64,000 nt of DNA from Chitinibacter tainanensis DSM 15459 (lineage in GTDB: Bacteria; Pseudomonadota; Gammaproteobacteria; Burkholderiales; Chitinibacteraceae), in assembly GCF_000429785.1 (NCBI RefSeq), contig NZ_KE386953.1:334579-398578 (forward strand), written 5' to 3'. Made by a program: the position numbers and the translations under genes. A model generated the notes under the pieces. It was not told where the DNA came from. It saw only the letters and a list, made by a program, of their open reading frames with translations, and did not search any database. Each line of letters starts with the position of its first letter. Positions within the stretch are counted from its first letter, which is position 1. Positions 55,165 through 63,943 of the stretch are shown one piece after another.

Positions 55165-56214
55165 CTAGCGCGCCCGCGGATCCAGCGCCGCGCGCAGCCC
55201 TTCCCCAATCATTACCAGCAAGAGCATCAGCGTCAGTAGCACCGCAAAGGTGCTCAGCGAAATCCACCACGCATCCAGATTGGCTTTACCCTGCGCCAGC
55301 AATTCGCCTAATGACGCCGTTTGCTGGCCCACGCCCAGCCCCAGAAAATCTAGGCTGGTTAGCGCCAAAATCGCCGCGCCCATGCGAAACGGCAAAAACG
55401 CCAGTACCGGCGTAAGACTATTGGGCAGCACATGGCGGCGGATAATCTGCCAGTGGCTCAGCCCCATGGCCCGCGCAGCCAGCACATAATCCTGGCTGCG
55501 GGTGCGTAAAAACTCGGCCCGGGTGTAATCAGCCAGCCCCAGCCAGCCAAACAGCGTCATTAAAATCAGCAGCAAAGTCAGGCTAGGCTCAAATATCGCG
55601 CTGAAAATAATCAGCAAATACAATTCTGGCAAAGAGGCCCAAATCTCACTCACCCGCTGACCAAATAGATCAATCCGCCCGCCAAAATAGCCCTGCAGCC
55701 CGCCGATGAAAACGCCCAGCAACGAGCCAGTCAAGGTCAGCGCCAAGGCAAACAGCGCACTGGTGCGAAAGCCATAAATCAGCCGCGCCAGCAAATCGCG
55801 GCCCTTGTCATCGGTGCCCAGCCAGTTTGCGCTAGAGGGCGGCGCCGGATTGGGTGCGCTGGCAAAGTAATTCAGCGTATCGGCCCCATAGCGGTTGGGC
55901 GGAAACAGCGCCCAGTTGCCGCTTTGCTGCAGCTGTTGCTGGATAAATGGGTCGAGATAATCAGTGGGGGTTGGGAAATCGCCGCCAAAAGTGGTTTCCG
56001 GATAATCCTGCAGCAGCGGCGCATACCATTGCCCCTGATAGCGCACCAGATAGGGCTTATCGTTGGACAACAGCTCCGCGCCCAGGCTCAGTAGCAACAG
56101 CGCGGCAAATAGCCACAGGCACATATAAGCGCGCCGCTGGGCCTTAAAGCGCGCCCAGGCACGGGTCCAATAACCTTGCTCCGCCATGGCGCTACTGAGG
56201 GTGTGATTGTTCAT
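55165..56214 (-). CDS. yejE: Peptide ABC transporter permease YejE
   Basis: 349 aa inner-membrane permease of the Yej oligopeptide/microcin C importer. Six helices, with the LGTDDKGRDLLARLIYGFR and EAA-type loop (AARAMGLSHWQIIRRHVLPNSL) motifs. It ends one base from the convergent pilin stop. The ATPase gene yejF is not downstream, since the next gene is the convergent pilin. Confidence 0.93.
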   Translation of the reverse strand: MNNHTLSSAMAEQGYWTRAWARFKAQRRAYMCLWLFAALLLLSLGAELLSNDKPYLVRYQGQWYAPLLQDYPETTFGGDFPTPTDYLDPFIQQQLQQSGNWALFPPNRYGADTLNYFASAPNPAPPSSANWLGTDDKGRDLLARLIYGFRTSALFALALTLTGSLLGVFIGGLQGYFGGRIDLFGQRVSEIWASLPELYLLIIFSAIFEPSLTLLLILMTLFGWLGLADYTRAEFLRTRSQDYVLAARAMGLSHWQIIRRHVLPNSLTPVLAFLPFRMGAAILALTSLDFLGLGVGQQTASLGELLAQGKANLDAWWISLSTFAVLLTLMLLLVMIGEGLRAALDPRAR

Positions 56215-57284
56215 TATGCCCGCTCTCCTACCGCCGCAAATTGCACCCGCGGGTCGACCAATACATACAAGATATCCGAGAGCAAACGCCCGATCAGAGC
56301 CAGCAAGGTAAAGAAATACAAAGTGCCCAACACCACCGGATAATCCCGCCGCAGCACCGATTCATACGCGAGCAGCCCCAGCCCATCGAGCGAAAACAGC
56401 GTTTCGATCAGCAGGCTGCCGGTGAAAAACGCCGCGATGATCGCCTCTGGCAAACCCACCAGCAGCGGCAGCGCCGCATTGCGCAAAATATGCCGCCAGA
56501 AAATCCGCCGCTCCGATGCCCCCTTGGCCCGCGCCGTGCTCACATACTGTTTATGGATTTCCTCCAGAAAAGCATTTTTGGTCAGCATGGTCAGGCTGGC
56601 AAAACCGCCCACCACCATCGCCGTCACCGGCAGCGCCAAATGCCAGAGCAAATCCATCGCCTTGCCCAGCATCGAGAGTGTGGCCCAGTTATCACTCATC
56701 AGCCCGCGCAGCGGAAATAGCTGCCAAAACGAGCCGCCACCAAACAGCACCAACAATACCACCCCCAGCACAAACGAAGGAATCGCATAGCCCACCAACA
56801 ACACCAGCGTCGTGACTGCATCAAAGCGCGAGCCCTGCCGCACCGCCTTGGCCACGCCCAGCGGCACCGCAATCAGATAAGTGAGCAGCAAGCTAGAGAT
56901 GCCTAGGCTCATCGATACCGGCAGTTTTTCGCGGATCAGCTCGGCCACACTCGCATGGCGAAACCAGCTCTCGCCCAAATCAAAGGTCGCATAGCTTTTC
57001 AGCATCAACCAGAAACGCTCGTGCGCCGGCTGATCAAAACCATATTGGGTTTTAATCTGCGTAAGCTGCTCCTCCGTCAGCCCCCGCGCGGCCTGATATG
57101 CCCCGGCCGCAGTACCTGCGGAGGTATTGCCTGCAGATTCAGCCGCCCCGCGGCCTTTAAGCTGATACATCAGCTGCTCGACCGGGCCGCCGGGGACAAA
57201 CTGGATCACGACAAAACTGACCAGCAGCACGCCAAAGAGCGTGGGAAGCATTAGCAGCAGGCGTTTGAGGATGTATTGCAACAT
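56214..57284 (-). CDS. yejB: Peptide ABC transporter permease YejB
   Basis: 356 aa, starting MLQYILKRLLLMLPTLFGV as in YejB. EAA loop (STARAKGASERRIFWRHILRNAALP). A Gly/Ala-rich insertion follows MYQLKGRG (about residues 45-70). Overlaps yejE by one base. The 49 bp-like near-miss at 57122 lies in the insertion. Confidence 0.93.
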   Translation of the reverse strand: MLQYILKRLLLMLPTLFGVLLVSFVVIQFVPGGPVEQLMYQLKGRGAAESAGNTSAGTAAGAYQAARGLTEEQLTQIKTQYGFDQPAHERFWLMLKSYATFDLGESWFRHASVAELIREKLPVSMSLGISSLLLTYLIAVPLGVAKAVRQGSRFDAVTTLVLLVGYAIPSFVLGVVLLVLFGGGSFWQLFPLRGLMSDNWATLSMLGKAMDLLWHLALPVTAMVVGGFASLTMLTKNAFLEEIHKQYVSTARAKGASERRIFWRHILRNAALPLLVGLPEAIIAAFFTGSLLIETLFSLDGLGLLAYESVLRRDYPVVLGTLYFFTLLALIGRLLSDILYVLVDPRVQFAAVGERA

Positions 57285-57573
57285 GTCGAGCCTTGTTGGT
57301 GATTCAAGCTAAATTCAAAATCAATGCCTGCTATCGCAGGCGGTAAACCGGCGGTTTCGCCCGCCAGACGAATCAGGGGCAGTCTTGCCTTGCCCCTGAT
57401 AACCCTAACGCGCCCGATCGACTCGAAACCCCGTATGAAAATGCCACGGCGAGGCGCCGCTACAACTCGCGTCGCGCTAACGTCGCGACGCTCAAACACC
57501 ACGCGGCTTAAAACCTCGCCGAGTCATTTTCAAACGGCTCGTCTCCACGGGCGATGCGCACTAACCACGACAG

Positions 57574-57622
57574 GGGTATATCCACCAAAGCCTTGTAGTG
57601 AATTACTCTCAGAGTCATACGG
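57574..57622. repeat. 49 bp two-ended site, GGGTAT...ATACGG variant
   Basis: GGGTAT at 57574-57579 and ATACGG at 57617-57622: two mismatches in the right end, exact spacing. Confidence 0.5.
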
Positions 57623-57771
57623 CGGCATGTATATGCTACGCTAGTGAAACTAGGGCTTGAATCCCCGTGTAGCGAAAACCGTAGCAAGGAGAGAGACAAA
57701 CGGCCTTTTGTTTGGCTCACGACGAAGCAAGGGCAGCGCGGAGCGCTTTTCGCCCGGGTCGCCTTCTCTTG

Positions 57772-57803
57772 CTTACTTCTCTTGGCGAAGCAAGAGAAGT
57801 AAG
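57772..57803. repeat. Long hairpin CTTACTTCTCTTG/CAAGAGAAGTAAG
   Basis: Perfect 13 bp stem with 6-base loop. This motif with flanking GGTCGCC-type sequence is a dispersed repeat familiar from many betaproteobacterial genomes; it may act as a terminator on either strand. Confidence 0.7.
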
Positions 57804-57879
57804 TGCCGCGGCGCATAGCCGCCAATCCCGTCTTGTCTTCACGATGTTTTTTAAAGCTAACGACTGTTATTTAGCTGAC

Positions 57880-58467
57880 TCAACGATCAGACCCACGGCT
57901 TTCAGCAATAAATCTCTTTATTGCAATTCTCGCGGCCATCAAGTCATCAATCGATTGCTTAAAAAAGTCTAGGCCATCTGACTCATTACACCTAAGAAGA
58001 GCATGATTGAATTTAAACCCTTTACTATGGACTGGATATTTCAAGCTCTGATAATAGTCATCCACATTACACCCAGAAGAACAACAAAACTCCCTAAAAA
58101 TCTCGGGGCAATTTTTAAGACAAATATACTTTTCATAAAAAATCATAAAATCACAACTGCTTATTTTATCACCAACGTCCGACAACAACCCACTTAGACT
58201 ATGCGTCCCCTTCGCCAATTCCCCAGAATTTAAAATTACCAACGACTTCAAACTAAGTTCGACCCCATGATAAAACAAAAAGAGCAATGGCTCTGCAATT
58301 CTAGAGTCAGACCACTTAAATGCTTCATCCATAACTTCACTATCAACACCGTCCCAACCTTGCCACTGTATTGAACTTTTATTCCCTCTATTAACAAGTT
58401 CCTCGGTGGAGTTCAAATACAACTGCCAATAGTTCAACGCCAATTCAAAAAATAAAATCGCATCCAT
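57880..58467 (-). CDS. AT-rich HEPN-like protein
   Basis: 195 aa. FYHGVELSLKSLVIL followed by HSLSGLL matches the HEPN-type helical core (Glu-Leu-x-x-Lys then His-Ser-Leu), and YPVHSKGFKF resembles its C-terminal part. HEPN proteins are often RNases in toxin or immunity systems, but the R-X4-6-H ribonuclease motif is not evident. The gene is strongly AT-rich and splits the yej cluster, suggesting insertion. No antitoxin-like partner is visible. The start at 58467 is the ATG option; TTG at 58482 is alternative. Confidence 0.7.
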   Translation of the reverse strand: MDAILFFELALNYWQLYLNSTEELVNRGNKSSIQWQGWDGVDSEVMDEAFKWSDSRIAEPLLFLFYHGVELSLKSLVILNSGELAKGTHSLSGLLSDVGDKISSCDFMIFYEKYICLKNCPEIFREFCCSSGCNVDDYYQSLKYPVHSKGFKFNHALLRCNESDGLDFFKQSIDDLMAARIAIKRFIAESRGSDR

Positions 58468-58506
58468 CTTTGCATTATTCAAAACCTGTCCCCACTCTCA
58501 AATACA

Positions 58507-60288
58507 TCACTTCACCCACCACGTCGCCAACATCCAATCCCCCGCCTGATAATACAGCGGCATCAGTTTCGGCATGGCAAACCTATCTCGCCATGCCACG
58601 CGATGCGTGGCACTGTACCAGTGCGGGATAATGTAATGCCCGGCCAGTAAGGAGCGATCAAGGGCGTGTACGGCGGTGATTTGGGCGGCGCGGTTCGGGG
58701 CGGCCAGCACGTGGCCGATCAGTGCATCGATAGCGGGGTTTTTAATGCCGATCACATTGCTACTGCCCTTCACATCAGCGGCTTTGCTGCCGTAATAATC
58801 GAGCAACTCTTGCCCCGGGCTTTGCACATCGGGAAAGCGCAGTACCGTCACGTCAAAATCAAAGCTATCCAGCCGGCGCTGATACAAAGCGAAATCGATA
58901 TTGCGCAGCTTGGCAGTGATGCCCAGCTTGGCCAGATTACGCGCCAGTGGCGGGAAAACGCGCGCCATCGCGCCGCCGTCGTCCAGAATCTCAAACGTAA
59001 ACGCCTCGCCCTTGGCGTTGCGCAGCGCGCCGTCGCGGTATTCCCAGCCGGCTTGTTTTAATAATTCACGCGCTTGGCGTAGATTGTCGCGCAGCGAGTT
59101 AGGTGGATTAGTGTTGGGGGGCGCGAGTAGCTCGCCAAACACCGCCGGCGGCAAATGTTTCGCCAGCGGTTTTAATAAAGCCAGCTCTGCCGCACTCGGC
59201 TTACCGCTGGCCGCCAGCTCACTATTAGCGTAAAAGCTATTGAGGCGCACGTATTGGCTGTAAAACAATTGCCGGTTGAGCCATTCAAAATCCAGCGCCA
59301 GCCCCAGCGCTTGCCGTACGCGGAGGTCGGCAAATAGCGGCTTGCGGATATTCAGAACATAGCCCTGCATGCCGCTGCTGTTGTGGTGGCGCAGTTCGCG
59401 CTTGAGGATTTCGCCGCTGCGAAACTTTGGCCCCTGATATTGGCGCGCCCAGTTGCGTGCGCTGTATTCGGTGATGAAATCAAACTCGCCGGCCTTGAAG
59501 GCTTCCAACCGCGCGGTTTCGTCCTGATAGTAGCGGTAGGTGACGCGCTCAAAATTATATTGGCCGCGTCGCGCCGGCTGCTGCCAGCCCCAATAATCGC
59601 TACGACGCTGATAGCTGATACTGCGGCCGAGCTTGAAGGCGGCAATTTGATAGGGGCCGCTGGTGATCGGCGGCTCGAGTGCGATTTGGTCTAGCCGTTT
59701 ACCGGCGCCCCATTTATGCGAAAACACCGGCAGGCTGCCGACGATTTGCGGTAGCTCCCGATTGGCCGTGCTAAAGCGGTAGCGCACGGTGCGCGCATCG
59801 AGCACCTCGCACGCCAGCACATCCGCGAGCTGAGCGGCAAATTGCGGTGCGGCATAGCGGCTGCGCAGCTGGGTGTAGCTATGCAATACATCCTGCGCGG
59901 TCACCGGATCGCCATTATTAAAGCGGGCCTGCGCATTCAGCCGAAAAGTAACGGCCTTGCCATCGGGTGCCACGCGGATATCGTCGGCCAACAGGCCATA
60001 CATGGTGGCGGTTTCATCCAGGCTCATAACGCCCAGCGATTCAAACATCAGCGCGCTCAACCCCGCGGCGGGTGTGCCTTTCAAGATCAGCGGATTAAAG
60101 CTATCAAAGCTATTGCGCCGGTCGGGATTGGGCAGCAAGAGCTGGCCACCGGGCTTGGCCGCCGGGTCGGCATAGGCAAAGTGGCGATAATCAGCGGGGT
60201 ATTTGGCTGCATCACCCAAAGTATAAGCATGCCCGGCCCATACACTAGGCAGGTATAGCAGCAGGCAACTGAGCAGGATTTTTTTCAT
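58507..60288 (-). CDS. yejA: Peptide ABC transporter substrate-binding protein YejA
   Basis: 593 aa periplasmic SBP family 5. Signal peptide (MKKILLSCLLLYLPSVWA). Typical elements are NSFDSFNPLILKG, NARFNNGDPVTAQDV-type loop, and FNIRKPLFADLRVRQAL. It binds peptides (microcin C type) for YejBE. The HEPN-like gene and a 595 bp gap separate it from yejB, an odd break in an operon that is usually compact. Confidence 0.93.
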   Translation of the reverse strand: MKKILLSCLLLYLPSVWAGHAYTLGDAAKYPADYRHFAYADPAAKPGGQLLLPNPDRRNSFDSFNPLILKGTPAAGLSALMFESLGVMSLDETATMYGLLADDIRVAPDGKAVTFRLNAQARFNNGDPVTAQDVLHSYTQLRSRYAAPQFAAQLADVLACEVLDARTVRYRFSTANRELPQIVGSLPVFSHKWGAGKRLDQIALEPPITSGPYQIAAFKLGRSISYQRRSDYWGWQQPARRGQYNFERVTYRYYQDETARLEAFKAGEFDFITEYSARNWARQYQGPKFRSGEILKRELRHHNSSGMQGYVLNIRKPLFADLRVRQALGLALDFEWLNRQLFYSQYVRLNSFYANSELAASGKPSAAELALLKPLAKHLPPAVFGELLAPPNTNPPNSLRDNLRQARELLKQAGWEYRDGALRNAKGEAFTFEILDDGGAMARVFPPLARNLAKLGITAKLRNIDFALYQRRLDSFDFDVTVLRFPDVQSPGQELLDYYGSKAADVKGSSNVIGIKNPAIDALIGHVLAAPNRAAQITAVHALDRSLLAGHYIIPHWYSATHRVAWRDRFAMPKLMPLYYQAGDWMLATWWVK

Positions 60289-60408
60289 ACTGCCTATCTT
60301 AATCCAAAGCCCTGCCGCCCTCCTTGCGCCAACCGTTTGGCGTCACAAATGCAAGACAATCAGCGAAAAACAGATGTCAGGCCGGCATTTCGCCGCTAGA
60401 TTGAAGGC

Positions 60409-61221
60409 ATGCTCAATCTGCGCCCCTTCCCCCTTTTGCTACTGCCCATGTTGCCGCGAATGTGTCTAGTCGCGCTGCTGTGGCTTGGCGTGGCTGCGGC
60501 GCAGGCCAGCACCCTGAAGGCCTATACCGAGGAATTCGCGCCGTTTAATTACACCCGCAATGGCCAGCATCTGGGCCTCGCGAATCAGATTCTGGAACGG
60601 GTCGCCCAAGAGAGCGGCATTCGCATCGAGCGTTTCAGCCTACCGTGGCTGCGCGCAGTGCAAGCCAATCAGCAAGAGCCCGATAGCATCATCTACACCA
60701 TGGTGCGCACCCCCGCACGTGATAAGCAATACGTGTGGGTGGGGCCGTATGATGATTGCGATCTGGTGATGATGCGGCTCAAACCGCGCACCGACATCGT
60801 GATTCAAAACCTCAAAGATGCCGAACGCTATATATTGGGCGCTCCGCGCGGCGCAGCGGGGATTCAAACCCTGCAGAATGCCGGCTTTAATATGAAACGG
60901 GTGGATACCACTTCGGCCGAAGAAAATCGCACGGTAAAAATGCTGTTTGCCCAGCGCTTTGATTTATCGGTTGGGCTGCTGATTCCGCATATCTTCAGCG
61001 CCCGCGAGCTGGGGCTGGACGCCAGCCAGATTGTGCCGGCCTTTACGCTGGCCAAAGGCTATGGCTGCTATTTTGCATTTAACCCGGCGGCGAATCCGAA
61101 TTTAGTGAGCCAGTTTCGCGCTGCCTATCAGCGCCTGCAAGAGCGCGGCGAGATCGAGCGTATCCGCCAGCAATACCTCGCCAATCCAGGGCAGAATGCT
61201 ACGCCAAGCGTGGTAAAATAA
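60409..61221 (+). CDS. Periplasmic solute-binding protein, family 3-like
   Basis: 270 aa with signal peptide (cleavage after AQA, about residue 33) and family 3 fold (TLKAYTEEFAPFNYTRNGQHLGL). No transport genes adjacent. Similar in class to the protein at 34055. It lies 24 bp before tsaB. Confidence 0.83.
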   Translation: MLNLRPFPLLLLPMLPRMCLVALLWLGVAAAQASTLKAYTEEFAPFNYTRNGQHLGLANQILERVAQESGIRIERFSLPWLRAVQANQQEPDSIIYTMVRTPARDKQYVWVGPYDDCDLVMMRLKPRTDIVIQNLKDAERYILGAPRGAAGIQTLQNAGFNMKRVDTTSAEENRTVKMLFAQRFDLSVGLLIPHIFSARELGLDASQIVPAFTLAKGYGCYFAFNPAANPNLVSQFRAAYQRLQERGEIERIRQQYLANPGQNATPSVVK

Positions 61222-61245
61222 TCTTTTACTTCTGACGGTGCAGGC

Positions 61246-61932
61246 ATGGCTTATCTAGCCTTGGATACCTCTAGCGAACAACTTTCTCTGGCGATCGCCC
61301 ATGCCGGGCAAATTCACGCCCGCGTGTGGCAGGTGGGCCAGAAACATGCTGAGCTCACCCTGCCCGCCTTGCGCAGCCTCCTCACCGAGCTAGGCCTTGA
61401 AATGGCCGCGATTACCGGTATTGCTTACCCGCAAGGCCCCGGCTCGTTTACCGGCCTACGTATCGGCTGCGGCATTGCCCAAGGGCTGGCCTTTGCCCGC
61501 AATTTACCGGTGGTAGGTGTTTCTACGCTCTTGGCTTTGGCCGAGCGCAGTGGTGCGTTGCAAGCCTATGTGTGTATCGATGCACGCATGAATCAGGTGT
61601 ATACCGCCGCCTATATGCGTACGGCGCTAGATAAGCCATGGCAAATGGTCCTGGAAGAGCAAGTGTGCGACCCAGATGCGGTACCGCTACCGTCTGGTGA
61701 GGGTTGGTTTGGGATTGGCACGGGCTTTGCCGCATATGCCCAAGCTCTGCAAGAGCGCTTAGGCGCGCAGTTAAGCCAAATCGCCGCCAGCGAACAAGCC
61801 AATGCCGAGCAGCTACTGCAACTGGCGCTGCCGCGCTTTGCCAGCGGCGATGTCCAGCCCGCGCATGAGGCTAATCTGGTCTACTTGCGCGACAAAGTCG
61901 CGCTAAAAACCAGCGAACGAGTTGCCAAATGA
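61246..61932 (+). CDS. tsaB: tRNA t6A modification protein TsaB
   Basis: 228 aa ASKHA-fold partner of TsaD in the t6A37 synthase. MAYLALDTSSEQLSLA and GPGSFTGLRIG are signatures. ATGA overlap with rimI. Confidence 0.94.
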   Translation: MAYLALDTSSEQLSLAIAHAGQIHARVWQVGQKHAELTLPALRSLLTELGLEMAAITGIAYPQGPGSFTGLRIGCGIAQGLAFARNLPVVGVSTLLALAERSGALQAYVCIDARMNQVYTAAYMRTALDKPWQMVLEEQVCDPDAVPLPSGEGWFGIGTGFAAYAQALQERLGAQLSQIAASEQANAEQLLQLALPRFASGDVQPAHEANLVYLRDKVALKTSERVAK

Positions 61933-62438
61933 CTACCTACTGCATTGCCCGCCTCAGCGCTGCCCATGTCGCCCCGTTGGCCGATTTAGATGGTGAAACC
62001 AATCCCCATCCGTGGACTGGCAAACAGTGGCTTGATTCGCTCAGCCACCACGACTGCTTTGGGCTCTGGCAAGGCGAGCAATTACTGGGTTTTGCTGTCG
62101 CGATGGCGACGCTGGATGAAGCCGAAATTTTGCTGATCGCCATTCACCCCGAGCGGCAAGGACAAGGTCTGGGGCGGCAACTGCTACTGGCGGTTGAACG
62201 CGAATTAGCCAATGAAGGTGTGCGACAGCTGTTTCTCGAAGTGCGCGATAGCAATCAAAGCGCGCGCGGCTTTTACCAAAGCCTAGGCTGGCAAGAAAGC
62301 GGCCGCCGCAAGAATTACTACCCCTGTTTACCAAGCTCGAGCGATAGCCAGTCATCTCTGCGCGAAGACGCGATTCTGTGCAGCAAAGCCTTAACCATCC
62401 CCAGCGCACTGCCGCAAGATGTTCAGGAGCTGGCATGA
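61929..62438 (+). CDS. rimI: Ribosomal protein S18 alanine N-acetyltransferase
   Basis: 169 aa GNAT enzyme. Acetyl-CoA motif RQGQGLGRQLL and the LEVRDSNQSARGFYQSLGW C-terminal signature. Coupled to tsaB and udg by ATGA overlaps. The C-terminal ~25 residues extend past the usual RimI end. Confidence 0.92.
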   Translation: MTTYCIARLSAAHVAPLADLDGETNPHPWTGKQWLDSLSHHDCFGLWQGEQLLGFAVAMATLDEAEILLIAIHPERQGQGLGRQLLLAVERELANEGVRQLFLEVRDSNQSARGFYQSLGWQESGRRKNYYPCLPSSSDSQSSLREDAILCSKALTIPSALPQDVQELA

Positions 62439-63367
62439 ATCGGCGCGCAACCGTACTCAACGAGCTGGGGCTAGCGCCACTGTGGGTACGGCGCGAGCAG
62501 CTTGCCGCCTGGCAAGAAGCCGCGAACAGCGCGACAGCCGCTGAAGCTGCGCCAGCAGAGCGCACAGCACCGCATCAAACTACGCCTGCCGTATCCGCCA
62601 GTGAGCCTTCATTTACCCCCCTCGCGCAAGCGGCCCATCACAAAATTGAAGCGCAACTCGAGCATGCGCCCAGCACGATCAGCAAAGCCCCTTCCCAAGG
62701 CGCTGCGGCCATTCATCAGGTGCTGCAAGCCCGTAAACCGGGGCACACCCAAACCAGCAACCCAGTACCGGCACAACTTGAAACACCGCTCGACGAGCGC
62801 GCCAGCGCGATTGCGCAAATGAATTGGGCAGAGCTACAACAGGCCATACGCGATTGCACCGCCTGCAAGCTATGCCAAACCCGCACGAATACAGTATTTG
62901 GTGTGGGCGACCCACAGGCGAAGCTCGTGGTCGTCGGGGAAGCGCCGGGCGCAGAAGAGGATGCGCAGGGCGAGCCCTTTGTGGGCAAGGCGGGTAAATT
63001 ACTCGACAATATGCTGGCCAGTATTGGCCAGCGCCGCGGCGATGGCGTTTTTATCGCCAATGTCCTCAAATGCCGCCCGCCCGGTAACCGCAACCCGCAA
63101 GCCGATGAAGTGGCACAATGCGCGCCATTTTTGCATCGCCAACTCGAGCTGATTGCCCCCAAAGTGCTCTTTGCCAGCGGCCGTTTTGCCATCTCCAACC
63201 TACTGCAAGATGATGCGCCTATTTCAGCTTTGCGCGGCAAAGTGCATCAATATCGCCAGTTGCCTGTTGTGGTCAGCTACCACCCCGCCTATTTGCTACG
63301 CAATATGCCCGACAAAGCCAAGGCGTGGCGTGATTTGCTCCTGCTTAAAACGACGCTCGAAAAATAA
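62435..63367 (+). CDS. udg: Family 4 uracil-DNA glycosylase
   Basis: 310 aa. Catalytic domain from about 125: Fe-S cysteines Cys141, 144, 147 (CTACKLC), later Cys213 and Cys229, GEAPGAEEDAQGEPFVG (168 onward), and YHPAYLLRN. An N-terminal Ala/Pro/Thr-rich extension of ~120 residues is probably disordered. Removes uracil from DNA in repair. Last of tsaB-rimI-udg. Confidence 0.93.
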   Translation: MNRRATVLNELGLAPLWVRREQLAAWQEAANSATAAEAAPAERTAPHQTTPAVSASEPSFTPLAQAAHHKIEAQLEHAPSTISKAPSQGAAAIHQVLQARKPGHTQTSNPVPAQLETPLDERASAIAQMNWAELQQAIRDCTACKLCQTRTNTVFGVGDPQAKLVVVGEAPGAEEDAQGEPFVGKAGKLLDNMLASIGQRRGDGVFIANVLKCRPPGNRNPQADEVAQCAPFLHRQLELIAPKVLFASGRFAISNLLQDDAPISALRGKVHQYRQLPVVVSYHPAYLLRNMPDKAKAWRDLLLLKTTLEK

Positions 63368-63415
63368 CCAAGTAGCGCCTTAGCTGTGCAGTTATAGCAA
63401 GAACATACCCAACTG

Positions 63416-63464
63416 GGGTATAGCCGCACAGGCCATAGAAAACAATAATTTAGGATGTATACCC
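63416..63464. repeat. GGGTAT-N37-ATACCC site, 49 bp
   Basis: Exact ends at 63416-63421 and 63459-63464. Intergenic after udg. Another ATACCC lies just outside at 63405. Confidence 0.85.
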
Positions 63465-63506
63465 TCAAAACCCATTAACGGAATCGCATCGCGCTATTCC
63501 TAAATG

Positions 63507-63537
63507 AACAAAGCCCAGCTACGCTGAGCTTTGTTTT
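63507..63537 (+). terminator. Terminator hairpin after udg
   Basis: 13-base stem with one mismatch (AACAAAGCCCAGC / GCTGAGCTTTGTT), 3-base loop and a T-rich tail. Confidence 0.7.
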
Positions 63538-63658
63538 GGGGGTTGGGTTTGCGCCGCTGGCTTGGGCGCGGGCGGTTCGCGGTGCTGCTGTCTGTCGTGG
63601 GTTTTGTGTTGGGCTTCGCTTTGCTGGTGTTCAGCGCCTTCCATTTCCGCCGCCCAAA

Positions 63659-63689
63659 GCAAAAAGCCCAGCTCTTCTGAGCTGGGCTT
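63659..63689 (-). terminator. rRNA operon terminator
   Basis: Perfect 11 bp stem AAGCCCAGCTC/GAGCTGGGCTT with 4-base loop; on the minus strand it ends in a U-run just past 5S. Confidence 0.85.
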
Positions 63690-63700
63690 CTTTAGGGGAG

Positions 63701-63812
63701 TCTGGCAATGACCTACTTTCACACGGGAACCCGCACTATCATCGGCGCTGAGGCGTTTCACTGTCCTGTTCGGGATGGGAAGGAGTGGGACCACCTCGCT
63801 ATGGTCACCAGA
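63701..63812 (-). rRNA. rrf: 5S ribosomal RNA
   Basis: Minus strand reads TCTGGTGACCATAGCGAGG... and ends ...GTAGGTCATTGCCAGA, with the pairing ends TCTGG/CCAGA and the conserved CCGAAC loop. About 112 nt; ends approximate by a base or two. Confidence 0.95.
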
Positions 63813-63943
63813 CATAACTGGTTGAGTTAACTGTGTGCGCTTGGCGCTCACAATCACTCGAATTCGATAGAAGAAGTATTTTACTCTTAATGTTCGATCT
63901 TGGGTCGATCATATCGCGTCGCATACACGCGTCTCAGGTTATA

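Larger units (their letters stand above)
57285..57879. other. Intergenic region between yejB and the HEPN-like gene
   Basis: 595 bp without a convincing gene. It contains a 49 bp-site variant (57574-57622) and a long-hairpin repeat (57772-57803) embedded in a ~100 bp segment typical of betaproteobacterial dispersed repeats. A frame at 57508-57825 is just translation of that repeat. The region separates yejB from the rest of the yej genes. Confidence 0.6.
63368..63700. other. Intergenic region between udg and the rRNA operon
   Basis: 333 bp without a gene. Holds a 49 bp site (63416-63464), a hairpin (63507-63535) that could serve udg, GC-rich filler, and the rRNA terminator (63664-63689). Confidence 0.65.

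Noticed and set aside
57508..57825. 105-codon frame on the minus strand
   Set aside because: It translates the dispersed hairpin repeat and flanks; this type of phantom protein is common around such repeats.
60197..60245. GGGTAT-N37-ATACAC in yejA
   Set aside because: One mismatch in coding DNA; may be chance, so not counted with the family.
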